A DNA stretch of 64,000 nt from Aegilops tauschii subsp. strangulata (GCF_002575655.3 NC_053040.3:152707148-152771147); one strand, 5' to 3'; positions 11,100-22,884 are shown, numbered from the stretch's first letter. The notes: generated by a model not told the origin, from the letters alone. Translations and numbers: made by a program.

Positions 11100-13458
11100 T
11101 GTAATTATTCAGGGTTTGTTTGAACATTTTATAAATTAAATTGGTTTTCTAGCCAGTTCAGGTTCACAATTCAAAATTAAACTACATGCACATGCTCTGG
11201 TGCACCAACATGGGTTGTAAAATCATATATGTGTCTATGGGTCTATGCTTATGTCACATGCAAGAAATGGGGATGAAATTTGAACACCACGGCATCGTGG
11301 CTCTCCGGCAAACGTTGACGTACTTGCTTTTGTAATTCTAGTAAATCCAAAATTCGTCTGAAATTCATGAAACTTGGCATGCTATCATGGAGCGGCATCA
11401 ACATGCCGTGGTAAAAAATTTGTCCCATTTGGGGCAGGTTTGGGTATAAGCTTCTCATAGACCAGAGCTTCTCACAACAAGTGTGATGGTTTCGGTAGGG
11501 AACGTTTCACGTTTCTGGACGAAACGATAATCGTTGCCTCTTCTCAATTTCAATTTTTTTTCCTAGTTTCAACATAGAACAACAGGAGCTTTGTGTCAAT
11601 TTTTGTGATTTTTCGGGGTTCGCTTGGACATTTTTATACATTAACTGAGTTTTCTATGCATTCATGTGCATAATTCAAATTTGAACTACAGGCACATGCT
11701 CTAATGCATATAAATTAGTTGAAAAATCAAATATGTGTCCTTGGTTGCCTGCTTAGGTCCCATGCAAGAAATGGGAATGAATGTCAAACACCCTGCCACC
11801 GTCACTCGGCCGCAAACATTGAGATAACAGGTTTTTAAATTCTAGTAAATCCAAAACTCGTCTAAAATTCATGAAACTTGGCATGCTATCATGGAGCGGC
11901 ATCAACATGCCGTGGTAAATTTTTTGTCCCATTTGGGCAGGTTTGGGTATATGCTTCTCACAAACCAGAGCTTCTCACAACAAGCATGATGGTTTCGGTA
12001 GGGAGCGTCCCACCTTTGGGGTCCATTGCCTCTTATTGCTTTCAAAAAATTTCTCGTGTCAACATAGAACAACAACAAGAGTGTTGTGTCAATTTTTGTG
12101 ATTCTTTGGGGTTCGTTTTGACATTTTTATGCATTAACTGAGTTATCAATGCATTTATGTGCATAATTATAATTTGAACTACATGCACATGCTCTAGTGC
12201 ATATAAATTGGTTGAAAAATCAAATCTGTGTCCTTGGGTGGATGCTTAGGTCCCATGCAAGAAACAGTAATGCATTTCAAACACTAGGGCACCGTTGAAT
12301 GCCGGCAAAATATTGAGATGCCTGGTTTTTAAATTCTAGTAAATCCAAAACTCGTCTGAAATTCATGAAACTTGGCATGCTATCATGGAGCGGCATCAAC
12401 ATGTCGTGGTAAATTTTTTGTCCCATTTGGGGCAGGTTTGGGTATATGCTTCTCACAAACCAGAGCTTCTCATAACAAGCATGATGGTTTCGGTAGGGAA
12501 CGTCCCACCTTTGGAGACGAAACGATATCCATTGCCTCTTATTGCTTCCAAAAATTTTCTCGTGTCAACATAGAACAACAGGAGTGTTGTGTCAATTTTT
12601 GTGATTTCTCGGGGTTTGTTTGGACATTTTTATGCATTAACTTAGTTTTCAATGCATTTATGTGCATAATTAAAATTTGAACTACATGCACATGCTCCAG
12701 TGCATATAAATTGGTTGAAAATTCAAATTTGTGTCCTTGGGTGCATGCTTAGGTCCTATGCAAGAAATGGTAATGAATTTCAAACACCAGGGCACCGTTC
12801 ATTGCCGGCAAAACATTGAGATGCCTGGTTTTTAAATTCTAGTAAATCCAAAACTCGTCTGAAATTCATGAAACTTGGCATGCTATCATGCAGCAGCATC
12901 AACATGCCGTGGTAAAAAATTTGTCCCATTTGGGGCAGGTGTGTGTATATGCTTCTCACAAACCAGAGCTTCTCACAACAAGCATGATGGTTTCGATAGG
13001 GAACGTCCCACCTTTGGGGACGAAACGATATCCATTGCCTCTTATTGTTTCCAAAAAAATTCTCATGTCAACATAGAACAACAGGAGTGTTGTGTCAATT
13101 TTTGTGATTTTTCGGGGTTCGTTTGGACATTTTATGCATGAACTTAGTTTTCAATGCATTTATGTGCATAATTCAAATTTGAACTACATGCACATGCTCT
13201 AGTGCATATAAATTGGTTGAAAAATCAAATATGTGTCCTTGGGTGCATGCTTAGGTCCCATGCCAGAAATGGTAATGAATTTCAAACACGAGGGCACTGT
13301 TCATTGCCGGCAAAACATTGAGATGCCTAGTTTTTAAATTCTAGTAAATCCAAAACTCGTCTGAAATTCATGAAACTTGGCATGCTATCATGGAATGGCA
13401 CCCGACATGCTGTGGTATTTTTCGTGTCCATTTTGAGAGAAGGCGCACTCGAATAATG
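11100..13458 (+). repeat. About 500-bp tandem array in CACTA-B
   Basis: The anchor ATGAAACTTGGCATGCTATC recurs with GCATGC at about 11378, 11881, 12375, 12878 and 13380, giving spacings of 503, 494, 503 and 502 bp. Each unit contains 'CAGAGCTTCTCA', 'GGTTTCGGTAGGGAACGT', 'CATAGAACAACAGGAG' and 'GCACATGCTC'. The units are clearly homologous to those at 3640-5795, but more alike within this array than between arrays. The array ends just before the R1 insertion in GAGAGAAGGCGCAC, matching GAGAAGAGGCGCAC at the end of the CACTA-A array. Confidence 0.9.
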
Positions 13459-13463
13459 ACAGC

Positions 13464-14071
13464 TATGGGGGATATACCCCGCGGTATGACCCGGCCGGGA
13501 GTATGACCCGGCCAAACTTGGCGCTTCATCGTAACCCGACGGAGGATTGACGACTCATGAGCCTGACGATTTAATGATGGCCCTGACGGCGGGTCAGACA
13601 GATGACAAGGGCCCAAGGCCCAGTAGGCCAGCTCATGTTATTATGGGCCGGCTTAAGACGGAAGGCATGAGGAATATTTCCTTTACGAGGAAGCAAGACC
13701 CGGACTTGGATTCATCTTGTAAGAAAAGATAGACTAGTCCTAGTCCTATTAGGACTCCACATGTAACCCGCCCCTCTAACTTATATAAGGAGGGACAGGG
13801 CTCCCCAAGAGGGACAAGGGACAAAAAACAATCTCTAGGGCTAGACACCGAGAGCCGGTTCCCGGCGACTCTCCCGTGATCATAATGAGACCTAGCCTCA
13901 AACAGCATGTAGGGTTGTTACCGGATGATGTTTCCCGGGGCCCGAAGCTGTCTAAATCCTTTGTCGTCTGTCTCTCGATTCCGATCAACCCCTCTCAAGC
14001 TACCGCATAGATGCGTTGGCCTCACGACTAAGTCCTCACACTAGGACATCTGCCGTGACAATTCCACGACA
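13464..14071 (+). repeat. R1 5' LTR
   Basis: 608 bp, same length as the 3' LTR. The terminal dinucleotide is TA instead of TG, a G to A change at the second base. The end is ...CACGACA. A TATA box (TTATATAAGG) is at 13781-13790. Confidence 0.92.
13782..13788 (+). promoter_or_regulatory. R1 LTR TATA box
   Basis: TATATAAGG in the middle of the 5' LTR. The same sequence is at 19922-19928 in the 3' LTR. Confidence 0.6.
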
Positions 14072-14073
14072 GT

Positions 14074-14091
14074 TGGCGCCCACCGTGGGGC
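14074..14091 (+). other. R1 primer binding site, complementary to tRNA-Lys
   Basis: TGGCGCCCACCGTGGGGC begins 2 bp after the 5' LTR. It is complementary to the 3' end of plant tRNA-Lys(CUU), whose T arm and acceptor end in ...GCCCCACGGTGGGCG-CCA (from general knowledge of this tRNA). Confidence 0.85.
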
Positions 14092-15880
14092 CTGCGCACG
14101 ATGGTGATGAGTTCTTGAAGGGATCTCCCCAGGGATCGAGGAGTTTGCAAATTTCCGGATAAAGATTCTGCAATCCATGAGATTGAAGTTGAGGAAAAAG
14201 TTAGGGTTGCGTTTTTCGCGGCCGTTGCAAGAACCCTGGCGATCCGCCGAATCCGTGATGAGCATTTCTCCTTTGGTGGTAGCAGCCTCAGGTAATCTAT
14301 CAGGACTGTGTCAATCATTGTTCATATGCAACAAACTCGAGGACAGCAGGGTAGTATATTCAGACAAAGGCTCCAAGGGCACCAGTTCCAAAGATTTGAC
14401 AGTACGAGCGAATTGGCGAACGCTGGCCTCAGGAGGAAATCGAATCAAAAAATAATAATAAAAAGGGGTCAAACCAACTACGACCCGGAGGGGAGTGGGT
14501 CGCGGACACGGACTCGCACCGTCTCCGAGCCGCCCTGGAGCAGGGCTCGAGTCAGTGTAGGTCTCTTGAGCTGCCGCCGATGCACCTGCCACCTCTCCGC
14601 CTTGTACGTCGACCCGCTGCTGCATCGGGCCGGCCTTGCCGTTTTGGCCGTCGCCCCGTCCGCCTCGCCTCGGGCCTCCGTCATCGCGCCTCGTTGAGCC
14701 ACCCGCAACCGCAGTTGAGCCTCAGCCTTGGCCTGTTCCCAAATTGCCGCTGTCGGCTGTGTTAGAGCCGACCTCGCCTCTGAGCTGCCAGTGTGTTTGT
14801 GTGTGGTTACAAGATTCCCATGCCTGTCAGGTGTTTTCAGATTTGATTTAGAGTATCAGCTTTTTGTCGGCAATGACAAAACTAAGGGATGCCACTCTTT
14901 CCTTTGACTACAACGAACGAAAGTTTTACGAGGTGTTTGAGGCCGGTTCTGATGATGATCTGAATGTTGCTGACAGAGCTATTTTTAGATTTTCTGACTC
15001 AAGAACAGGTTCGATTCAAAATTATTTGGAAGTGCAGACCACTTGCAGAAGATAAGTTCTCGCATGCCATAAAGGAGAATTAGTATGCAATCTGGAACAA
15101 GCTATTATGCAAAGATGTGTGGAGCTGTATCACACAATTTGGAGGCACGAACAAATCTATCAGTACCAATGTCAAGTTGTTGCAAGTCAAATCTATCAGT
15201 ACCAAGGTCAAGTTGTTGCAAGTCAATCACATCCAATATCTGCTCTGAGTCATCCACCGGGCGAACTCGTCTCTCAGACGCTAGATACCCGCGCCACACC
15301 ATGGCACGTCGATGCCGCAGCTCCAGCCTACGCCGTCCGCTGACGATTTCAGAGAACGGCACAACTATGAAAGTGATAGTCGCCTTGATCATGGTCTTCA
15401 ATCTTCAGAACTAGGCGTGGAAGCCTACGAACGGTTTCAAGGATTTGTACAAGGATCAGTTTTACATTGCCGGGCTGCCACATCCAGGACCGTCCCTGAC
15501 TCCACCTTCGCTGTGGGTGAGCCGCCCCCTGGCCCGTTGACTCGCCGTGACTCGCCACGGTTAAATCGTCGTAGCCTGAGCTGCACCTGCCGTGCGATGA
15601 GCCGCCGGGGGCATGTTGAGCCGCCCTTCCCTCTGCGCACACTTATGCCCACACCAAGGGCAGACTACAAACACTATTGTGGCTAGTGTGTTGCATAGTG
15701 CTATCAGTACTAATTCTGACGTGAAGTCCTCATCAACCTTGCGGCTGAGTATCATCAGATGAAACAAATCAGGTGCTATTTCTCCTATATATTTTCTTAG
15801 TACACTTTAATTATTCCGAGCACAACTACTCTGCTCTAGGGTGTTTTTTATATGCAGGGTAACCATTTACTACAAAAGTG
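14092..15880 (+). other. R1 5' body, no gene
   Basis: Mixed GC-rich and AT-rich sequence with only short overlapping frames. A 24-bp direct repeat (AATCTATCAGTACCAA plus GTCAAGTTGTTGCAAGTC) occurs at about 15154-15225. Nothing resembling retrotransposon proteins was found. Confidence 0.6.
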
Positions 15881-15889
15881 GCATTATAC

Positions 15890-16160
15890 CACAGATACGG
15901 ACCACACCGGCTTACAACGCCGTGGCCATCTCTCGCGACCGCACCGGCTTAATACACCGTGGCCGTCTCTCGTAACCGCACTGGTTTACAACGCCACGGA
16001 CAACTCGCCCGTCCGCTTTCGCGGCCGGTTCACGTGTCCGCACCAGCTTACAACACCGTGTCCGACTCGCTGTCCGCGCCGGCTTACAAACATCACGGCC
16101 GACTCACCCGTCCGCACCGGTTTACCACACCGTGGCCGGTTCGCCCGTGAGCGACTTCAA
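15890..16160 (+). repeat. Minisatellite of R1 body
   Basis: Six to seven degenerate units of about 35-40 bp of the type CCGCACCGGCTTACAACRCC followed by GTGGCCGACTCGCCCGT. A further diverged copy lies near 16340-16400. Confidence 0.7.
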
Positions 16161-16959
16161 CTTCACCTAGCGATCATCAATTTCATGGCGGATTATTTCC
16201 GGCCTGACACAACAGGTGATATCCATCTAAAATATATTTTATTGGTACATATTATTTTTTGTCAAAGAGCAGTTTATCTTTGTCTTGGTGTGCAAAATTG
16301 TTGATGCAGGACAATTGTTCACTACATCAAAACGATGTGGCTAACTCGCCCGTCCACGCTGGTTTACAACTCCGCGGCCGACTCATGTGTCTGTGCCGCC
16401 TCTGAAGCCGCGGTCGCCTTTGTCGTCCGTCTCTCGCGGCCTGGTCTACATCAACACACTGGGCCGCACCTGTCCGCATGAGCTATTTATTGAGTATGAG
16501 CAAGTCACAGCTTGGGTAGCCCGGTTTTCTTTCAACAAAATGGAGGCGAATTATCATGTATTATCAGCCGCCGTCTGCACTCGATGGTTCAATCGGCAGG
16601 CGCACAAGTCGCCGCCACTACAGTTTGGTTAACTTCAAAACATCCAGTTGGAAGGAACCATTGGCCGAGTTGCTGACACGGCTTATACGGGATCATTTAT
16701 AACCCGCCGCAGTCACTTCAACTTTCTGTGGATTCACATCGCGCTATCAACACCAATGATATACACCTTATGCTATGGTCAATATAGAGAATCTCAAAGC
16801 CAACTCCTCGAGTCGTCTTGAGACTCGGGGGCTACAATGATATGACTCGGCAACATTGCTCGGTTTCAATGCATTCAAGAACTCCGGGTCATTGGAGGGA
16901 AAAATAACCCGGTCCCGGAGGCTACCGCCATATTGGTAAAAAGTTTAAAGGCCGTCAGA

Positions 16960-17720
16960 AAATTTCCGGCTTAAAAAGAAGGATTCCCGTTTAGATCCGG
17001 CTCAAGAGACTTGACATCTCCCACAAAGCACTGAAGCTCTTAAAATATCCGGTTTAAAATCCAGTTCAAGGAAAATTTATCTACCACAAAGTTTTGAAGC
17101 TCTCAAATCCGGTTCAAGGTAAATTTGTTTATCATAAAGCTTTGAAACTCTCAATATCCGGTTTTTTCCGGTTCAAAAAGAATTTATCTCTCGCAAAAGT
17201 TCGAGTTCTCAGGAAAAATTAAAGAGACCAAAGAGAGTCTGTTACAAAGGACAACTCAAATATAGGTACCCTACTTTAATGACCATTGGGAGCTGATCGT
17301 ATTCGAATTTAGCTTAACCCTTTGGGTGTGACCCTGATCGTATTCGAATCAGAGTCGTTAAATATTCTCATGATCACTAGGGGGCTTCCTGTTCAAACAT
17401 AGGTCGTCTTCGAACCAAAGAGAACATAGCTGTTGGTACCCTCTTGATCGGCACACTGCCGAGCTCACTAGGGGGCTTCTTGATCGTATTCGAATCATAG
17501 CTCAACCCCTTTTGGGAACTGACGTGGATCGTATTCGAATCAGCGTCGTTAAACAACTCTCAAGGTCATTTGGGGGCTTCCTGTTCAAACATAGGTCGTA
17601 TTCGAACCAAGGAGAACATAGCTGTCGGTACCCTTTTGATCGGCAACGCCAAAGCCACTGGAGGCTATATGATCGTATTCAAATCTTAGCTTAACCCCTT
17701 TGGGACGGTTTTATGATCGT
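16960..17720 (+). repeat. Two diverged repeat arrays of R1 body
   Basis: From 16960 to 17230, units of about 65-70 bp contain TCCGGTTCAAGGAAAATTTA, CCACAAAGCTTTGAAGCTCT or variants. From 17280 to 17720, the motif GATCGTATTCGAATC occurs six times, and a longer unit of about 190 bp (CTTCCTGTTCAAACATAGGT) occurs at 17388 and 17578. Confidence 0.7.
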
Positions 17721-18521
17721 ATTCGAATCAGAAGCCTCAAAATTTTTGAAGTATATTTTTGCAAACAGTTTTTGGATTTTATTTGAAGCTCTTTTGATCA
17801 TATCTAAAGTGTATATGAGTGGTTGCTATTTAACCCGGTTTGACTTTGGATGATAAGTCGCTGTCATATGACAATCATAAACATTTGGAAGTCTCGATTT
17901 CTAAAGATTGGGTTATCACCCTTACTGCACAGGTCACATATACTGGCAGTGAAAATTCAATATCATAGGTATAATATTATTATTATAGTTATGTTTCAAA
18001 GTTATGATTCATAACAGGCTTATCTGTGACTCCTTGTTACACATCAATGGTTATATGTGAGATATTATGACCTGCCCTGCGGTAAACCGCCAAAGGATCT
18101 TGTGATCTAATTATGTGCAGGATAAGACTACATTTGGGTGGTTACTCGCCCTGGTTTTTGACGTTAAGTCGCCAGGGCATATGTTGTTTAAACTCTGCAG
18201 GATTTACAGAGCTATGACTTACATAAATGATTAAATTCAAGCCCATCATCAAAGATTGAAATTGGTGTCTCAAAAGGGTTATCAATTCTTGATTTTCTCA
18301 AAAGTTATAAGCCGCCGGGTTGTACAAATTCCGGCTTACAATGGAGGCGTATTAAATCGCCATCGGCCAAGAGCCGCCGGGTATTTAAACTCCGGATTGA
18401 CTTATCAACAGATGAGGTATTCAAAGTCGCTTTGGCGCAATGGCTATTATTTTATCAATGGATATGATTTATTCTACAATGGAAAAGAATAGTCCCGAGT
18501 CGCTGCAGGCTTACGACCCGG

Positions 18522-19063
18522 CACTTGGGGGCTACATTATTTAAATTGAGATCACATCAAAATATGCAAGTCCCATGTCATTGCCAGCATGCACCATGGC
18601 ACTTGGGGGCTAATGTAAAGACATTTTTTGCCCAACTTATTGAAGACCCGACTCATCCCATTGTAATGAGACGGCCCTTGGGGGCTACCAATTGCTCCTG
18701 TCGAAAATTCAAGGTACACAAGCTTTCATCCATTATATTGAAAGATCCACTGCTTAGTTGGTAGAGTACAAAGCTCTTAACCTTGTGGACGTGGGTTCAA
18801 GCCCCATGGTGGAGATTACATCATATGATGTTATTATCAATGAATCATATACAAAGTGCGAGCTCAGTAATATCTTACTAAGCCGGCCCTTGGGGGCTAC
18901 ACGTTGCTGCTCAAGTTTACATGGTTATATCTACAAAGTCCCTGCTCATTATTGCATAATGACCCGGCCCTTGGGGGCTACACTGGTTGAAGTTTTTATG
19001 AGCATAAGGCAATTACAAGTCCCAGGTTGCTGTAAGCATGACAACCCGGCACTTGGGGGCTAC
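18522..19063 (+). repeat. Reiterated polypurine-tract-like motif in R1
   Basis: CTTGGGGGCTA occurs at about 18524, 18602, 18678, 18889, 18970 and 19052, mostly preceded by ACCCGGC or CCGGCC. The copy at 18601-18612 continues as AATGT, nearly identical to the true junction CTGGGGGCTAA|TGTCGG at 19592-19609. A related GACTCGGGGGCTACA lies near 16823. Confidence 0.8.
18743..18814 (+). tRNA. tRNA-Lys(CTT)-like sequence inside R1 (relic)
   Basis: The 72-bp stretch aligns along its full length with plant tRNA-Lys(CUU). The D arm region reads GCTTAGTTGGTAGAGT (canonical GCTCAGTTGGTAGAGC). The anticodon arm is CAAAG-CTCTTAA-CCTTG with anticodon CTT and one stem mismatch. The T arm is GTGGG-TTCAAGC-CCCAT. 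The acceptor stem is eroded but TCCAC/GTGGA can still pair. The A box and B box are largely kept (B box GGTTCAAGCC, one change from consensus). There is no CCA at the 3' end. It is probably a relic rather than a working tRNA gene. The same tRNA species is the predicted primer of this retrotransposon. Confidence 0.7.
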
Positions 19064-19590
19064 AGGTGATATGCATATAAGGGAGAAAAAATCTTCAAAT
19101 TCTCAGTTTGGAGTAGACCAGATTAACCCGGTGTCTGCAACAATCATGACCCGGCATCATTTATTTATAACCCGGCAATTTTGGCAATCATAAATTGGCA
19201 AGATCTACATCTTTAAGCCGGCTGAATATCAGTTGAATATTTCAAGACCAATATTTCTATTAAGTCAGAGCATTGAAGGCCGACTCAAATGGATTATTTC
19301 TTATAATATTTCTCTACAAGAGCCAATGTCAGCAAATTGGTTATGAAGCTGGCCTATTGACCCGGATTTTTTAGAAGAAGTGCCTGGATTTTTTGCATTG
19401 GCAAGGTTTGGACATATCTGTTAAAAGAGATTTGCTATAAGATCTTGATTATGCATCCAGGAGGAAATGACAAGGACTCAAAGATGATCAGGTGCCGGTT
19501 CAGGAAAATATTTAACCCGGAGCACAACCTATCAAGTTTGTTCTTGTGTTTATTTTACAGGATCAGTTTAACATGGATAAATCCAAATTA

Positions 19591-19603
19591 AACTGGGGGC
19601 TAA
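19591..19603 (+). other. R1 polypurine tract
   Basis: AACTGGGGGCTAA lies directly before the 3' LTR start at 19604, the usual site for plus-strand priming. Confidence 0.8.
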
Positions 19604-20211
19604 TGTCGGTGATATACCCCGCGGTATGACCCGGCCGGGAGTATGACCCGGCCGGACTTGGCGCTTCATCGTAACCCGGCGGAGGATTGGCGACTCATGA
19701 GCCTGGCGATTTAATGATGGCCCTGACGGCGGGTCAGACAGATGACAAGGGCCCAAGGCCCAGTAGGCCGGCTCATGTTATTATGGGCCGGCTTAAGACG
19801 GAAGGCATGAGGAATATTTCCTTTATGAGGAAGCAAGACCCGGACTTGTATTCAAGTTGTAAGAAAAGATAGACTAGTCCTAGTCCTATTAGGACTCCAC
19901 ATGTAACCCGCCCCTCTAACTTATATAAGGAGGAACAGGGCTCCCCAAGAGGGACAAGGGACAAAAAACAATCTCTAGGGCTAGACACCGAGAGCCGGTT
20001 CCCGGCGACTCTCCCGTGATCATAATGAGACCTAGCCTCAAACAACATGTAGGGTTGTTACCGGATGATGTTTCCCGGGGCCCGAAGCTGTCTAAATCCT
20101 TTGTCGTCCGTCTCTCGATTCCGATCAACCCCTCTCAAGCTACCGCATAGATGCGTTGGCCTCACGACTAAGTCCTCACACTAGGACATCTGCCGTGACA
20201 ATTCCACGACA
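19604..20211 (+). repeat. R1 3' LTR
   Basis: 608 bp, TGTCGGTGATATACC...CACGACA, followed by the target duplication ACAGC at 20212-20216. The CACTA-B sequence resumes at 20217. Confidence 0.93.
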
Positions 20212-20374
20212 ACAGCCAACAAAGGCATTTTGAAAAAATAGCTGCCACTTTAATATCTCAAATGTTTGTATAATTCAAACCGTGTGCGTTCTGCTAACCA
20301 TTCACGTGACGCCATGTGTCTTGGTTTTAATGGCTGTAGTAGGTGCCGTGCGGACAGCTGCTTGACCTTGATTG

Positions 20375-20505
20375 AACAAGAGGCGTGCGAGCGCAGTCCG
20401 GTGCGCAGGCTGATCGATAGGCGTGCAAGCTGTCCTCCAATGCGTAGGCTCACCGGGAAGCGTGCAAGCTGTATGTTGCGCATGCTCACTGGGAAGCGAG
20501 CCCTT
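20375..20505 (+). repeat. 36-bp minisatellite in CACTA-B
   Basis: Three to four units of about 36 bp with GCGTGCAAGCTGT and GCGYAGGCT, ending CACTGGGAAGCGAGCCCTTT. This is the counterpart of 5915-6090. The stretch 20640-21130 after it is AT-rich with short ATTTGTCAA repeats and has no gene. Confidence 0.7.
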
Positions 20506-21268
20506 TGACTTCCATGGCCGCCCGCCTTCCTCTCCGTGCGCGCAGCCCCCTCGGTGACATGGGACGCCACCGTCGAACGCTACCTCTCAGCGCCGCTAGC
20601 TGCCGTCCTCCCACGCCCCGCCCGTCGACCCCGGGACGACATGATGCAAAGTGAGAGCAGGATTTGTGCATCTCTTCAACGCAAACGGTTCTTTTGGATG
20701 ACCCGTGTGCAACCACTTACAAACAATTTGGTGCGATTTGCATGTATCATATTGGGTATGTTGCCATTTGTCAAACTGGAAAGATTGACATTTGTTGATC
20801 TAGTAACATTGCCATTTGTCAACCTTATAACACTGCGATTTGTCAAAATATAAAGCTAAAAATCACTAGCAGTATCTAATTTTTGCAACTAAAATTCAGT
20901 AATTAAGCATAGATTTAATTCATAGATTAAGCAGTCATTCTTAATTTATAGAAATAGTTTAACTCGACAGCTGAACCGACCAAACTTTTCTCCAATTGTT
21001 GCCAACCAAGTACTGAAATAGCTAGTTCAACTATATATACTAGCTAATTATAAGTACGTTGTACAGTTCCACCACATCTACAGTCAGATGAACTGAACAA
21101 AATAGACCCTAAATACTACTACTACTGCGAAGGAGCTTTGTACTACTTCCGGTTCCGGCTGCCTCTCCTCTGCCGAGCGTGCTTAGTAAGAGGCAAAGGA
21201 GGAGGAGCCTACCGACGAGCTGGGCAACCCCAATACGGTGCCTGCCGCTGTTGCAGCTTCAGTGATGC

Positions 21269-21946
21269 TCACCTCGAACGCCCTCTACCGCTCCAGACGA
21301 CCCCTCTCAAAGCGGTGGTTCTCCTTGTAGATCTCCTGATTCCTCGCTCTGAGGCGGCGTGTGCCGTGGCCACGGCGGCGGTAAGGCTCTTTGCGTGCTC
21401 GAGGAGGCGCTCCTCCTGCTCTCGTAGGAACTCGGTGCAGCGCGCAAGGTCGCTGACGCACGTGTGGGCATCCACCTCCGTCTCCCACCTTCAAGCGGTG
21501 GTGGCAGAGCGGGTGATGACCTCAGCGGTTGACGGTGGGCTGGCGGCCACGGCGGCCGATGATGGGGTGGCGGCCACGACCACCACCTCCCGCCCTCGGG
21601 CCACGGTGGCGGAGCGGGTGATGGCCACGGTGGACGACAGTGGGGTGGCGGCCACGACGACCATCTCCCGCCTTCGGGCCGCGGCGGCGGAGCAGGCGAT
21701 GGCCCTAGCTTTCAACGGTGGTGTGGCGGCAACGGCGGCTGACAACAGCTGCCGATGGGCACCGGCGGCGGAGTGTGTGGTGGGTGTTCCGCGCACACCC
21801 AACAGGGATGCCACGCGCACTACACTACGCCGGGGACTGCGCCGCCGCCGCGGTGTAGCCTCCCACCTGGAGCTGTCCTCTAATGACGACGGAGTGGCTG
21901 AGCGACGACGACGGACCGGTGACATTGGTGATTGTGTGAGAAGCAT
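21269..21946 (-). pseudogene. Ala/Arg-rich then coiled-coil ORF of CACTA-B, in-frame stop
   Basis: The minus-strand frame from the ATG at 21946 runs 226 codons to 21269 with a single TGA at 21491-21493. The first 150 residues are Arg/Ser/Ala-rich with a repeated segment (VVVAATP...ITRSAT appears twice). After the stop, a helical stretch (DLARCTEFLREQEERLLEHAK) looks like a coiled coil. Near 21350 the protein signal may move to another frame (NQEIYKENHRFERGRLER), so a frameshift is also possible. The long open frame on the opposite strand (21138-22199) is judged a shadow of high GC. A TATA box is at 22006-22014. Confidence 0.45.
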
Positions 21947-22005
21947 ACGAGATAAGCTACAGGGAGGGAGGGGAAAATGCGACGCAGGACTCGCCGACCG
22001 TGAGG

Positions 22006-22014
22006 GTTTTTATA
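22006..22014 (-). promoter_or_regulatory. TATA box for the ORF starting at 21946
   Basis: The minus strand reads CTATAAAAAC about 65 bp upstream of the ATG. The sequence is the same as that at 7113-7122 for the CACTA-A coiled-coil ORF. Confidence 0.5.
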
Positions 22015-22809
22015 GCAGGCCGGTAAGCATTGGGATTTTGGGGGATTTCACCGAGTCGGGCGGGAAGCTTGCGCGGGAACATGCGAGGTTGCACGGGAAC
22101 GGGCTCACCGACGATCCATTGGCGCCACCGTTTGGCCAAAGGAACGCCTCCGCGCGCTGCGCAAGCTTGCGCTGTAAGCCGTCTGCGGCAGCGGGGTGAC
22201 AAGACGTGCGAGAGGAGGACAAAAGGCCACGTACACACACGGATAATAAAAAACGTTTGCGATTTAATTACCTACGATACCTCGTCCTGGTTCATAAGTA
22301 TGATTTAACTAATAAAATATGAATGCATGTCGCCAAAGATTATATAGTTGGATTCGTATTTGAACATAGTTTCTAATTATATAATTTTTATAACATGCAT
22401 TAATATTTTGTGGATTAAATTTGAGGGCAAAGTATGGCACATAATATAAATTAAAGGGGACTATAGACTAGACGGAGGTGGTAGCACACAGTCGCTCTCT
22501 GCGCAGCGACGCAACTGTCGGCCGGCTTGTAGGCGACCATTTCCTGCGTGTTCAACTGCTCTATGCGTGTGGTTGCTTGCGGTTCAGGCGGCCGCGGCGC
22601 GCTCTGCTCGCGTCCCTTCGGGTGCTCTGCCCTCATCCCTCCATGCGCACTGCCAGTGTTTGGGGCCGGCGCACGATCACGCACGTTCGTGTGCATGCGG
22701 TTGCGCCGGGGGCGGCGCGACGATGCAGTTACCCGCTGCAAAAACTGTCATGCAGATACTCAGAGAATCCAGGCTGCCCAGCCCCCATTTATTCCTGTGG
22801 CCATTTACC

Positions 22810-22817
22810 TTATATCT
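22810..22817 (+). promoter_or_regulatory. TATA-like box for the exonuclease gene
   Basis: TTATATCT lies 68-75 bp upstream of the ATG at 22885, leaving a leader of about 40-45 nt. The interval 22240-22810 upstream shows no other gene. Confidence 0.45.
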
Positions 22818-22884
22818 CTCGCGTCACACGACACAATAAGCGCACCCACGACGACACATACAGAGAGGACATCCAGCGGTTCCA

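Larger units (their letters stand above)
13464..20211 (+). mobile_element. R1: complete non-coding LTR retrotransposon
   Basis: Two 608-bp LTRs (13464-14071 and 19604-20211) flank a 5.5-kb body. The target duplication ACAGC is at 13459-13463 and 20212-20216. By eye the LTRs differ at about 16 of 608 sites (2.6%). At the commonly used grass rate of 1.3e-8 per site per year that suggests about 1 million years, an inference. The primer binding site matches tRNA-Lys. The body holds no gag, protease, reverse transcriptase or integrase frame, only repeats, so R1 must be mobilised by another element. Confidence 0.93.

Noticed and set aside
18743..18814. Calling the tRNA-Lys-like block a functional host tRNA gene
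   Set aside because: The acceptor stem is eroded, the anticodon stem has a mismatch and it lies inside a retrotransposon body, so it is described as a relic.
21138..22199. 353-codon plus-strand open frame
   Set aside because: It lies opposite an Ala/Arg-rich minus-strand frame with its own TATA box, is GC-driven, crosses the minus-strand promoter and has no protein-like motifs.
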